Shown one piece after another: positions 28,219 through 37,426 of a DNA stretch of 64,000 bases. Origin of the DNA: Alteromonas ponticola (GTDB lineage: Bacteria > Pseudomonadota > Gammaproteobacteria > Enterobacterales > Alteromonadaceae); assembly GCF_012911815.1 (NCBI RefSeq), contig NZ_JAATNW010000003.1, forward strand, positions 124,001-188,000, in the 5' to 3' direction. The notes below the pieces were generated by a model, which worked only from the letters and a program-made list of their open reading frames with translations, searched no databases and was not told where the DNA came from. Made by a program: the position numbers and the translations under genes. How positions within the stretch are numbered: the first letter of the stretch is position 1; every line of letters starts with the position of its first letter.

Positions 28219-29943
28219 ATGGATCTGAGCCAGTTAGTGGTGCTGAGTGTATTTCTCAGCACCATTCTGGCGCTGATTTTCTCCAACCAGCGCCCCTCTA
28301 CCATTTTCGCCGCAGCTATGCTCGGCTTAATCGTAACTCAACAATTAACCTTTGAAGATATTCTTTCCAATTTAACCAATAAAGGTTTGATTACATTGGT
28401 ATTGTTGTTACTTGTCAGCAGTGCTATTGATAAAACCGCCCTGATTAAGCGGTTAGGACGCAAGCTTATTACCCAAAGCTTTAGTGCTTCATATTGGCGA
28501 CTGTTCGGGCTGACCTTTTTCTCATCTGCCCTGTTGAACAACACCGCTATTGTTGCCAGTTTAATTGGGCCGGTAAAACAAAACCAGTATCACCCCGCTT
28601 CCCGCTTTCTTATTCCGCTTTCATACGCGGCGATACTGGGCGGAACGGTGACCCTGATTGGTACGTCTACCAACCTCATCGTGGACAGTTTTTTGCAGGA
28701 GCAAGGGCATCCTGGTTTCGCTTTCTGGGACTTCACCCTGTACGGATTAGTGGCGGGGTTAAGTTGTGGCCTATTGATGTTTTTATTAACGCCCCTGTTG
28801 CCCAATATCGAGAATAAACAACGCAACTTCAGAGAGTACTTTCTGGAAGCCGAAGTAGAGCCCCACTCGGAATTAGTTGGCAAGTCAGTCGAGCAAAATC
28901 ATTTACGTAACCTGCCCGAATTATTTCTGGCTGAAATTGTCCGTGATGGTCAGTTGATTTCGCCTGTTACGCCCGACCTCGTAATCCAGGAAGGCGATAA
29001 GCTCATCTTCTCAGGGAATGTACAAAAGATTGATAACCTGAGCCATATCCGCGGCCTCACCACGTTTGCAGAAGCTGACGGTATTATGCGTGAAAACCTT
29101 ACTGAGGTGCTGGTTGCGAATCGTGCACAGGTGATAGGACAATCTATCAAAGCATTAGGTTTCAGAGCATTGTTTGATGCTGCAGTAGTCGCTATTCGAC
29201 GGGACGGAGAGCAGCTTTCAGGTAAGCTGGGTGAAATTAAGCTGAAAGCCGGTGATTTTCTGCTATTAGCAACCGGCCCCGACTTTCACTCCCGCCATAA
29301 TCTGACGAAAAACTTTTTTGTTTTGAGTAATCAGAAAATTGCACGGCCCCTGAATTTAAATCAGGAAGTGATTGCCCTGGGTGGCTTTTTAATTACTGTG
29401 GGCTTGTCCGCAATTAACCTAGTGCCGTTAGGAATTGGCCTGATGTTCTTTGCTGCTGTGCTGGTCGCCTTTAAAGTGGTGACCAATACCGAACTTAAGC
29501 GCAATTTACCCTTAAACCTTATGGTGGTCATTGTGGGTGCGCTCAGCCTGGCAACCGCGCTGGAAAATTCGGGCGTTATTGCTGCCAGTACGAGTGCACT
29601 GCTGCCCTATCTTGCGGATACTGACTGGTTGATAGCATTGGCGGTAATTTACGTGGTCACATTGTTGCTGACTGAGTTTGTCACCAACAACGCAGCGGCT
29701 GCACTGATGTTTCCATTTGCCTATGGCGTGGTGCAAATTATCGGCGCGCCTATCATGCCCTTTGCCTTAGCGGTGGCGTTTGCTGCCAGCGCCAGCTTTA
29801 TTTCTCCCTATGGTTACCAAACTAACTTATTAGCCTTTAATGCAGCTGATTACAAGTTTACCCATTTCACTAAAATAGGGCTGCCAATCTCCCTGGTGTA
29901 CAGTTCGATCGTTATCAGCTTGCTCAATTACATGTATTTCTGA
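28219..29943 (+). CDS. SLC13/DASS-type permease with RCK_C domains, probable sulfate importer
   Basis: 574 residues: about six membrane helices (1-195), two TrkA_C-type regulatory domains (about 210-295 and 300-375, each with the DxLLxxG-like pattern EGDKLIFSGN and AGDFLLLATG), then a second helix block to the end. SALLNNTAIVASL and EFVTNNAAAALMFP are the paired hairpin/helix-break motifs of the DASS family. The same architecture occurs in the SLT-type sodium:sulfate transporters. Being the last gene of the cys operon, sulfate uptake is the most likely role; substrate is inferred from context. Confidence 0.85.
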   Translation: MDLSQLVVLSVFLSTILALIFSNQRPSTIFAAAMLGLIVTQQLTFEDILSNLTNKGLITLVLLLLVSSAIDKTALIKRLGRKLITQSFSASYWRLFGLTFFSSALLNNTAIVASLIGPVKQNQYHPASRFLIPLSYAAILGGTVTLIGTSTNLIVDSFLQEQGHPGFAFWDFTLYGLVAGLSCGLLMFLLTPLLPNIENKQRNFREYFLEAEVEPHSELVGKSVEQNHLRNLPELFLAEIVRDGQLISPVTPDLVIQEGDKLIFSGNVQKIDNLSHIRGLTTFAEADGIMRENLTEVLVANRAQVIGQSIKALGFRALFDAAVVAIRRDGEQLSGKLGEIKLKAGDFLLLATGPDFHSRHNLTKNFFVLSNQKIARPLNLNQEVIALGGFLITVGLSAINLVPLGIGLMFFAAVLVAFKVVTNTELKRNLPLNLMVVIVGALSLATALENSGVIAASTSALLPYLADTDWLIALAVIYVVTLLLTEFVTNNAAAALMFPFAYGVVQIIGAPIMPFALAVAFAASASFISPYGYQTNLLAFNAADYKFTHFTKIGLPISLVYSSIVISLLNYMYF

Positions 29944-29950
29944 GCGAAAA

Positions 29951-29976
29951 AAAACCTGCCCAAGCGGCAGGTTTTT
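29951..29976. terminator. Bidirectional terminator between the cys operon and the ABC-2 permease gene
   Basis: AAAACCTGCC pairs with GGCAGGTTTT around CAAGC. It has A/T runs on both sides and sits between two convergent genes. Confidence 0.88.
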
Positions 29977-29980
29977 GTCT

Positions 29981-31174
29981 CTATCTGAACAACACTTTTT
30001 CTTTATTAAACCAGTACACACAAAATCCTAACAGTATTCCGGCGATAATAGCGGTAGAACCGAATATCGCGACTAATTGCATATAGTCCATCGTACCCTT
30101 GATGAGTTCACGAATGGCCAATGCAACATTGGTCAACGGTACCCACGCCCAGCCGCCTTTTAACTCGACCCCAGGTAGCATCGACAATACAACCGGTACA
30201 ATTACCACCATCACCAGGGGCGTCATGTAGCCTTGTGCTTCCTTGAAGGTACGCGCGTAGATCGACAAACTTAACAATACTGCAGCAAAAATGGCCACTA
30301 CCGGAACCAACATTAGAAACATTAAAATGAAATCAATAATGCTGATCGAACCCATAAATTCAGCAACTAATTCAATCGCCATACCCTGGCTAAGCACGAT
30401 CCCCCATATTGCCATGCTGGCTACCGTTACCAGCGCAGACACCACTCCGGCAAAACCAATGGTGATAAATTTCCCTAATACGAGTTTATGCCGTTCGATT
30501 GGTGAAATAAGCAGGGTTTCCAGGGTCCCTCGTTCCTTCTCACCGGCACCAAGATCTGTCGCCGGGATCATTGCCCCCTGAAGACACAAAATAAAGATAA
30601 AATACGGGATGAACCCACCAATTTTATGTCCAATACTTTCGCGTTTATCGGCAATATCAACTTTCTCAAGCACAATCGGTTCGATTAACGCTTGTTGCTG
30701 TGACGCATTCAGCTCCAACGCTTCAAATGCCCTTTGCTGGTTTTGCTCAGCAATGTCATCTACGATTTTATTTAACCGGCTCTCCACCATATTAAGATTA
30801 GCGTCATTTAAATAAACCTGAATCTTGATTTGTCCGGTCTGCAGCGGGTTTTCACCGTAATTTTCGGGGATCACAATAACAAAATCCGCTTGTTCAGATT
30901 TGATCCACCCTTTGAAATCCGTGTCTGCTGACATTGTGATTGCTTCAAAGCCGTTCTCAGTGTTCAGCTGCTCCGCAATCTGGGGCGCACGCTCAGCACC
31001 TACAATAGAGTAAGAGAGTGTCTTGGTTTGCGCCTCTTGCAGCGCTTTACCTGAAAACCAGGCTACGCCACCAATAATTAACGGGAACACTATCATGGGT
31101 AACGCAATCATAAAAAACAGCGTTTTTTTGTCGCGTACCAATTCTTTAATCTCTTTTAAAAATACTAACCACAT
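29981..31174 (-). CDS. ABC-2 type permease (NatB-like)
   Basis: 397-residue membrane subunit of a type-2 ABC exporter. The first helix is at about 20-40, a large extracytoplasmic domain occupies about 45-185, and five more helices follow to the C-terminus. The GAGEKERGTLETLLISPIERHKLVLGKF motif (about 218-245) is diagnostic for NatB/YhaP-type permeases. Its start overlaps the ATPase gene stop by 10 bases. Family members extrude Na+ or export antibiotics; the substrate here is open. Confidence 0.87.
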   Translation of the reverse strand: MWLVFLKEIKELVRDKKTLFFMIALPMIVFPLIIGGVAWFSGKALQEAQTKTLSYSIVGAERAPQIAEQLNTENGFEAITMSADTDFKGWIKSEQADFVIVIPENYGENPLQTGQIKIQVYLNDANLNMVESRLNKIVDDIAEQNQQRAFEALELNASQQQALIEPIVLEKVDIADKRESIGHKIGGFIPYFIFILCLQGAMIPATDLGAGEKERGTLETLLISPIERHKLVLGKFITIGFAGVVSALVTVASMAIWGIVLSQGMAIELVAEFMGSISIIDFILMFLMLVPVVAIFAAVLLSLSIYARTFKEAQGYMTPLVMVVIVPVVLSMLPGVELKGGWAWVPLTNVALAIRELIKGTMDYMQLVAIFGSTAIIAGILLGFCVYWFNKEKVLFR

Positions 31175-31956
31175 GAGGAAACGTCCTGTTTAAGTGTATG
31201 AAGAAATGCCTGATGCAATGATTGCGGGGCCAGCTCACGAAAAGCAGCGATGGTATCGTCAAACTCAGTTAACCCATGGTTGATCACTGATACCCGGTCA
31301 CACAACTCGTCCACTTCAGCGAGATGGTGAGTCGAGAAAATAACTGGTACGCCCTGATTTTTCAGCCCACGGATAAAATTTAATACAGTCTGGGTTGCCA
31401 TAATATCCAGCCCAGTGGTCGGCTCGTCCAAAATAACCACTTTAGGCTCATGGACGACGGTTCTGGCAATGGCAATGCGTTGCTTCATTCCGGTTGAATA
31501 ATTGGCGCAGCGGCGGTCTAAAAAACTATGTAAATCCAGCGTATCGGCAAGTTCATTAATTTTTTGCTGTATTGCCTGCAACTGCATACCGTGAAGCTGT
31601 CCGAAATAAGTTATATTTTCACGGCCGGTTAATTTACCGTACAAGCCCGTAGAGCCAGAAAGAAAACCAATTTTTTTGCGCGCCAGCAGCGGGTCGCGCA
31701 CGACATTGACGCCTTCCAGAACTATTTCACCACCATCTGGTTTCAGTGCTGTGGAAAGCATTCTTAAGGTGGTAGTTTTTCCCGCGCCGTTTGGACCTAG
31801 CAGTCCCAGCACTTCGCCCTTGTCACATGTAAATGACACGTCTTTTACCGAATGAAAAAATTTGCCCTTGAGACGGGGGTCCTTTTTTTCCTGCTCACTG
31901 AGCTTTTTTGGATTTTCCACAGCGAATTTTTTCGCCAGGTGCGATATTGATATCAT
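31165..31956 (-). CDS. ABC transporter ATP-binding protein (NatA-like)
   Basis: ATPase partner of the adjacent permease. Walker A GPNGAGKT is at residues 54-61, signature YSTGMKQRIAIAR is near 150, Walker B VVILDEPTTGLD follows, and the H-loop is FSTHHLAE. The ATG at 31956 has AAGGG seven bases upstream and begins MISISHLAKKF, a typical start; an in-frame ATG 102 bases further upstream would add a 34-residue extension without family resemblance. That gives 263 residues. Residues 14-34 are a charged insertion (KKLSEQEKKDPRLKGK) seen in the NatA-like subgroup. Confidence 0.88.
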   Translation of the reverse strand: MISISHLAKKFAVENPKKLSEQEKKDPRLKGKFFHSVKDVSFTCDKGEVLGLLGPNGAGKTTTLRMLSTALKPDGGEIVLEGVNVVRDPLLARKKIGFLSGSTGLYGKLTGRENITYFGQLHGMQLQAIQQKINELADTLDLHSFLDRRCANYSTGMKQRIAIARTVVHEPKVVILDEPTTGLDIMATQTVLNFIRGLKNQGVPVIFSTHHLAEVDELCDRVSVINHGLTEFDDTIAAFRELAPQSLHQAFLHTLKQDVSSCG

Positions 31957-32165
31957 GTGAGTTCCCTTAACCTTTGTTACTCTCTTTATTATTTGTTCTC
32001 TGGCAAAGATGCGACAACCTTCCAGGTATCGGTCCAGCATAATGGGAATTGATGTCAATTAACAAAAAAAAATGATTCAAACTATTTCAAAGTTATCATT
32101 GCAAGTGTACTAATTGACCAGAAGTCAGTATGCTTTCCACATCAACTACTTATAAGGAGCATTGG

Positions 32166-32870
32166 ATGCACACCGTTAGCAACCCTATCCAGGCGTGTAA
32201 TGACATTTTTTTTCGCCCTAATGGCGTTTTTCGCGCGCTGGCTGAAAAAAATAATTGGTCCTGGCTGCCGTTTTTTATCGTCATTCTGGTCACTATTTTA
32301 CCGCAATACGTGTATTTCAATTTTGTTGACTTTAATTGGTATACCGAACTACTGGTTGACGCTCAATATGGCGATCGTACACCCGCTGAGCAAGATCAAT
32401 TTCGTCAACAAATTACCCCCACCGCAGCGCTTAGTTTTGCCTCAGTCGCCATCTTTTTCGGATATATTTTGATAAATGCGATTGTCGCGCTTTATTTAAA
32501 CCTGGCTACACGTTCAGATGAAGAGAATGTACAAGGCTTTACCGACTGGTATGGGATGACCTGGTGGATTGGTATGCCTGTAGTGGTCAGCAGCCTAGCG
32601 GCATTAATTCTGATTCTAGTTGCCGGAGATCATCAGATTTCACCGACGGTGTTGGCCCCTCTGTCTGTTGCCTACCTGTTCAGTGTTGATATGAGTTCGT
32701 CATGGTTCGCATTTGCCCAGTCCATGAAGCTTGACGCGTTCTGGTCCATCTACTTAATGGCAGTTGGTATCAGTCAATGGACAAGCTTTTCTACCAAAAA
32801 GGCCGCGACCATCGCAGTTGCGCCTTACGCCATCATCTGGGCAATCTGGTTTGTTATCATTTTAATTTAA
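32166..32870 (+). CDS. Yip1 family membrane protein
   Basis: 234-residue integral membrane protein starting MHTVSNPIQACNDIFFRPNGVFRAL, the usual opening of bacterial YIP1-domain proteins. Five or so helices follow. The ATG at 32166 has AAGGAG 6 bases upstream, so it is preferred to an ATG 36 bases earlier. No catalytic motif is present and function is unknown. It is divergent from natA and convergent with the DUF3025 gene, its stop overlapping that gene's end by 4 bases. Confidence 0.8.
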   Translation: MHTVSNPIQACNDIFFRPNGVFRALAEKNNWSWLPFFIVILVTILPQYVYFNFVDFNWYTELLVDAQYGDRTPAEQDQFRQQITPTAALSFASVAIFFGYILINAIVALYLNLATRSDEENVQGFTDWYGMTWWIGMPVVVSSLAALILILVAGDHQISPTVLAPLSVAYLFSVDMSSSWFAFAQSMKLDAFWSIYLMAVGISQWTSFSTKKAATIAVAPYAIIWAIWFVIILI

Positions 32871-33727
32871 AGCAATATAAAGTCAGGCCATTGATATTGG
32901 CGTGTTAATGGCCTGAAATATTCCCTGTTTGCGTAAAACGACTCTGATTGTCCCCGATACCAGTCAGGTACGCCCAAAATAGGTAATGGTTTCAATGGGC
33001 GCGGTGCATCGAAATGGTTGATCGATTCCACTCTTGCCAACAGCGCATGGTCCAACACTCGATTTCGTTGATGAAACGAAAGTTCTGCGTAATCATCGCT
33101 CACTTCTACGGCAAGCCACTTAGCCGTTAAACCTACAAAAGGATGCAGCATCATCTCAAGCATCGCATGCCCGAAAACAACGGGAAAAAGGGTGTGATGC
33201 CACTCACTTTTACTTTCAATAAATGCCCGTTCCCACTCATGGTTTGCTAATAACGTTAACAGCTCATTTGCTTTTGCAATCTGACCGGATGGGACGGCTA
33301 GGATAATACCGCATTCGTCAAAATGGGTGATGTGATGACGCCGCGACGTGCGCGGATTGAGGCCATACTGCCTGATGTCACGTTGATGAAGCTCACTGAG
33401 TAATCGTTTGGTTCGTGGAAATTGCATCCACACCAGCGCGTTAAAGAAATCATGCCAGTTATTTTCGCGGGTTGGAACGACATGGCTTTGACAAATTATC
33501 TCTTCATAATAGCGCGAATCGTCCTCAAAATGGTGGTTCGCCAGAAATTTCGGTAATGGATCAGAGGCAATGGCTATCCGGTTGGCTAATTCGTTAAGTT
33601 CTTCTGCACTAGGTGACAAGAAGAAATCAGTCAGGCTGAAATTGTTTCGATATTGATTGAGAGGGGGATATCTCAGGGACGTGGCCAATGCTTCAGGCCA
33701 ACTTATCTTATTATCATTTAAATTCAT
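32867..33727 (-). CDS. DUF3025 domain protein
   Basis: 286-residue soluble protein with the DUF3025 hallmark block: YYEEIICQSHVVPTRENNWHDFFNALVWMQFPRTK (about 75-110), where the NNWHDFFNALVW motif is distinctive. A later FDECGIILA and the GHAMLEMMLHPFVGLTAKW stretch also fit. The start MNLNDNKISW at 33727 was chosen because the longer upstream reading would overlap the divergent peptidase gene. No enzymatic function is established for the family. Confidence 0.85.
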   Translation of the reverse strand: MNLNDNKISWPEALATSLRYPPLNQYRNNFSLTDFFLSPSAEELNELANRIAIASDPLPKFLANHHFEDDSRYYEEIICQSHVVPTRENNWHDFFNALVWMQFPRTKRLLSELHQRDIRQYGLNPRTSRRHHITHFDECGIILAVPSGQIAKANELLTLLANHEWERAFIESKSEWHHTLFPVVFGHAMLEMMLHPFVGLTAKWLAVEVSDDYAELSFHQRNRVLDHALLARVESINHFDAPRPLKPLPILGVPDWYRGQSESFYANREYFRPLTRQYQWPDFILL

Positions 33728-33797
33728 CGGTACCAGTTGGTAATAAAAAAGCTTTTCTCTATACTGGGCTTGATTGTAGAGCAAACAGAGATAAAAA

Positions 33798-35453
33798 ATG
33801 AAAAAAATTCTTTTGCCATTTTTAGTCACCTCAACCCTGGGACTAACGGCATGCGTTGACACTGAAAAATCGGTATCTTCTCCAGACAACTCCACCCCTG
33901 CCTCTTCAAATTTTGACGCAGTCTATAACAGTATCGATGCTGAGCAGTTTCGTGCACCAATAAAAACGCTGGCTTCTGATGAATTCGAAGGTCGTCTCCC
34001 CACCACGATTGGCGAGAAAAAAACCCTCGATTATTTAACCGGCGAATTTCAAAAAGTCGGTTTCCAACCCGGCAATGGTGACAGCTATTTGCAGGAAGTT
34101 GCGTTAATGGAAATTACCGCAGATCCGAATATGGTTTTGCAAATCGGTGATAATCAATTTGCTTATAAAGAAGATATGGTGGCGTCATCCAAACGCGAGC
34201 AAGCCGAAGTCAACATCAACGACTCTGAGTTAGTCTTCGTAGGCTATGGTGTAAATGCCCCTGAATATGACTGGAATGATTACGAAGGCCTGGATGTCGA
34301 AGGCAAGACCGTGGTTATTCTTGTGAATGATCCCGGATTCGAAAATCCTGACAGCGGAAAATTCCAGGGCACCACCATGACTTACTATGGTCGCTGGAGC
34401 TACAAATATGAAGAGGCGAGTCGTCAAGGTGCAACTGGCGCGTTAATCGTTCATGAAACTGCACCGGCTTCTTACGGGTGGTCAGTTGTTGCTAATAGCT
34501 GGAGCGGTCCTCAGTATGGATTGGTCAGTAAAGACGGCGGAGCCAGCAGAGTATCAATGGAAGGCTGGTTGACACTTGATGCGGCTAAAAAAGTGTTTAG
34601 TGACGCTGGACTCGATTTTGATAAAGAAAAAGCGAAGGCCATGCAAGGACCTTATGCAAAGGAAATGGATATCAGCGCGTCCGTTACCGTAAAAAATGAA
34701 TTTAAAAAATCGAAAAGTTACAATTTCATCGCTACCTTACCGGGGTCTGAGTTACCTGAGGAACATATTATTTTCACGGCTCACTGGGATCATCTAGGTA
34801 AAGATGAGTCATTGGAAGGCGACCAGATCTATAATGGTGCGCATGACAATGCGACTGGAACCGCGGCTTCTGTGGTTATGGCTGGTGCGTTTGCACAACT
34901 CTCTACACCGCCAAAGCGCTCGATCACCTTTTTGATCGTCACCGCCGAAGAACAGGGCCTGCTTGGTTCGAAATACTATGCGGATAATCCGGTTATTCCT
35001 ATTGAACAAACAGTGGCGAATATCAATATGGATGCAATGAACGTATTGGGTAAAACGAAGGATGTATCCGTGGTTGGGATGGGTAAGTCAGACATGGAAG
35101 CGTATCTTGAAGAAGCCGCATCAAATCAAGGCCGCCACTTAACCCAGGAAGATCGTCCGGAGGCGGGTTATTACTATCGTTCTGATCATTTCAGCTTTGC
35201 CAAACAAGGCGTACCGGCACTTTACGCAAAAGGTGGCACTGAGCCTTTCGACGAAGAAACTGCAAAATATCGCAAGCGAATGAAAGTGATAGTTACTGGT
35301 TGTTATCATCAGGTCTGTGACCAATACCGTGACAGCTGGGATTTATCTGGCATAGCGCAGGATACACAGATGCTGTTTGAAGTAGGCTATGATGTGGCCA
35401 ATGCAAGCGAATGGCCTAACTGGAAACAAGAAAGCGAATTCCAACGCAAGTAA
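33798..35453 (+). CDS. M28 family zinc aminopeptidase, lipoprotein
   Basis: 551-residue envelope lipoprotein (signal ending LTAC, Cys about residue 19). A PA domain (about 150-280) is inserted in an M28 peptidase. The zinc ligands and catalytic residues are all visible: TAHWDHLG, GAHDNATGTA, the catalytic TAEEQGLLGS, NINMDAMN and RSDHFSFAKQGVPAL. It resembles secreted aminopeptidases that feed on extracellular peptides. Transcribed alone; a terminator follows. Confidence 0.92.
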   Translation: MKKILLPFLVTSTLGLTACVDTEKSVSSPDNSTPASSNFDAVYNSIDAEQFRAPIKTLASDEFEGRLPTTIGEKKTLDYLTGEFQKVGFQPGNGDSYLQEVALMEITADPNMVLQIGDNQFAYKEDMVASSKREQAEVNINDSELVFVGYGVNAPEYDWNDYEGLDVEGKTVVILVNDPGFENPDSGKFQGTTMTYYGRWSYKYEEASRQGATGALIVHETAPASYGWSVVANSWSGPQYGLVSKDGGASRVSMEGWLTLDAAKKVFSDAGLDFDKEKAKAMQGPYAKEMDISASVTVKNEFKKSKSYNFIATLPGSELPEEHIIFTAHWDHLGKDESLEGDQIYNGAHDNATGTAASVVMAGAFAQLSTPPKRSITFLIVTAEEQGLLGSKYYADNPVIPIEQTVANINMDAMNVLGKTKDVSVVGMGKSDMEAYLEEAASNQGRHLTQEDRPEAGYYYRSDHFSFAKQGVPALYAKGGTEPFDEETAKYRKRMKVIVTGCYHQVCDQYRDSWDLSGIAQDTQMLFEVGYDVANASEWPNWKQESEFQRK

Positions 35454-35470
35454 GGTCGCAATTTAGGTTA

Positions 35471-35500
35471 AAGCCAGACAATTAATCGTCTGGCTTTTTT
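35471..35500 (+). terminator. Intrinsic terminator after M28 peptidase gene
   Basis: AAGCCAGAC (35471-35479) pairs with GTCTGGCTT (35488-35496), followed by a T-run. Confidence 0.88.
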
Positions 35501-35566
35501 ATTTCGTCAATCCTTTATATTTTCGCTTGCTTTTTTTGCACACAATGGCACAGTCAAGCAAGGAGA

Positions 35567-35583
35567 ATTGAGTTTTACTCAAT
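35567..35583. promoter_or_regulatory. Palindromic candidate operator upstream of asnB
   Basis: ATTGAGT-TTT-ACTCAAT is a perfect inverted repeat of 7-base arms, 118 bases before the asnB start codon. It has the size of a transcription-factor site and no T-run, so a terminator is unlikely. Which regulator binds is unknown. Confidence 0.4.
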
Positions 35584-35700
35584 CATAAATAAAAAGCGCT
35601 ACCTACAATAATAGAACAGGTAAGCCACCAATAATCTCTCCTCTTACCCGACAGAAACGACAAATCTTAAATTAACTACTGATAAGAGAGATCCCTTATT

Positions 35701-37383
35701 ATGTGCGGTATTTTCGCTATTCTGGATATAAAAACCGATGTGTCTGAGCTGCGTACTCAGGCGCTTGATCTAGCCAAGTTGCTGCGTCATCGCGGCCCAG
35801 ACTGGTCAGGTATCTGGAATAATAATAATACCATCCTGTGTCATGAGCGCTTGGCCATTGTGGACGTCGACAACGGGGCACAACCGTTAATCAGCCAGGA
35901 TGGCAAGCAGATTCTGGCGGTTAATGGTGAAATTTATAATCACAAACAGCTCGAGGCACAGTTAAACCAGCCCTATACGTTTAAAACCAAGTCTGATTGC
36001 GAAGTGATACTGCCGCTGTTTAAAGAACAAGGCGAAGCCTTTATCGATTCCCTTGAAGGTATGTTTGCGTTTGTATTATATGACGAAAGCCAGGATGCCT
36101 ATCTGATAGCGCGTGATCATATGGGTATCATCCCCCTATATACTGGCTACGATGAACACGGTAATTTTTATGTATCATCTGAGATGAAAGCGCTCGCCCC
36201 TATATGTAAGACTATCAGTGAATTTCCTCCTGGCCATTATTTGTGGAGTAAGGATGGCAAGGTGACGCAGTACTATCAGCGTGACTGGATGAGCTATGAT
36301 GCAGTCAAGGATAATCAGAGTGACCTGGCAGCGCTTAAACAGGCATTTGAAAAAGCGGTTAAAACCCATTTAATGTCTGATGTTCCTTACGGCGTGTTAT
36401 TATCGGGCGGATTAGACTCGTCGCTGGTTTCTGCCATAGCGGCACAATACGCTGCCAACCGGGTGGAAGATGAAGATAAGTCACAGGCCTGGTGGCCGCG
36501 ATTACATAGTTTCGCGGTTGGGCTTAAAGACGCGCCTGACTTATTAGCTGCCCGCAAGGTTGCCGATAAAATTGGCACTGTTCATCACGAAATACATTTC
36601 ACTGTACAAGAAGGCTTAGATGCAATTCGAGATGTGATCTATCACTTAGAAACTTACGACACCACCACTATCCGTGCGGCCACGCCTATGTATCTGATGA
36701 GTCGAAAAATTAAGGCTATGGGGATAAAAATGGTGCTCTCCGGTGAGGGGTCTGATGAAATCTTTGGTGGTTACCTGTATTTTCATAAAGCACCGAATGC
36801 ACAGGCCCTACACGAGGAAACGGTGCGTAAGTTAGCTCGCTTGCATATGTTCGACTGTGCCAGAGCAAACAAAGCTACCTCTGCCTGGGGAGTGGAAGCG
36901 CGCGTACCATTTTTAGATAAGAACTTTATCGACGTGGCGATGCGTTTGAACCCACAAGATAAAATGTGTTCTGCAGAAAAGATGGAAAAATGGATTTTGC
37001 GTAAAGCCTTTGATGGGCAGGACGTATTACCCGATGAAGTGCTGTGGCGTCAAAAAGAGCAGTTTGGTGACGGCGTGGGCTATTCGTGGATTGATTCAAT
37101 TCGCGACTTTGTCGCGACCGAAGTCACTGATCAACAGTTGGCTGCTGCAGAATTCAGATTCCCGGTAAATACTCCTGATACCAAAGAGGGATATTACTAT
37201 CGCACTATTTTTGAGAGCTATTTTCCTCAGGAAAGTGCGGCAAAATGTGTTCCGGGAGGAAAATCCATCGCCTGCAGTACGGCAGAAGCGCTGGAATGGG
37301 ATGCAAGCTTTAAGGCGAATGCCGACCCGTCTGGCCGTTCAATGAAAGGCGTGCACGTAGTAACCAGTAATCGTGCTAAATAG
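35701..37383 (+). CDS. asnB: Asparagine synthetase B (glutamine-hydrolysing)
   Basis: 560-residue AsnB converting aspartate, glutamine and ATP to asparagine. Met1 is followed by the N-terminal nucleophile Cys2 (MCGIFA) of the glutaminase domain (about 1-200). The synthetase domain starts near 210, with PP-loop LLSGGLDSSL near residue 233 and GEGSDEIFGGYLYFHKAP. Length compares with 554 in E. coli. An AAGAGAG ribosome-binding site lies about 9 bases upstream. Confidence 0.96.
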   Translation: MCGIFAILDIKTDVSELRTQALDLAKLLRHRGPDWSGIWNNNNTILCHERLAIVDVDNGAQPLISQDGKQILAVNGEIYNHKQLEAQLNQPYTFKTKSDCEVILPLFKEQGEAFIDSLEGMFAFVLYDESQDAYLIARDHMGIIPLYTGYDEHGNFYVSSEMKALAPICKTISEFPPGHYLWSKDGKVTQYYQRDWMSYDAVKDNQSDLAALKQAFEKAVKTHLMSDVPYGVLLSGGLDSSLVSAIAAQYAANRVEDEDKSQAWWPRLHSFAVGLKDAPDLLAARKVADKIGTVHHEIHFTVQEGLDAIRDVIYHLETYDTTTIRAATPMYLMSRKIKAMGIKMVLSGEGSDEIFGGYLYFHKAPNAQALHEETVRKLARLHMFDCARANKATSAWGVEARVPFLDKNFIDVAMRLNPQDKMCSAEKMEKWILRKAFDGQDVLPDEVLWRQKEQFGDGVGYSWIDSIRDFVATEVTDQQLAAAEFRFPVNTPDTKEGYYYRTIFESYFPQESAAKCVPGGKSIACSTAEALEWDASFKANADPSGRSMKGVHVVTSNRAK

Positions 37384-37387
37384 AAGA

Positions 37388-37411
37388 CGCGCGCCAACCA
37401 GGCGTGTCTTC
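37388..37411. terminator. Hairpin between convergent asnB and solute-binding protein genes
   Basis: GACGCGCGCC and GGCGTGTC form an imperfect GC-rich stem just after the asnB stop. No clear T-run is present, so termination strength is uncertain. Confidence 0.4.
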
Positions 37412-37426
37412 AAGCTACCCTTCGCC

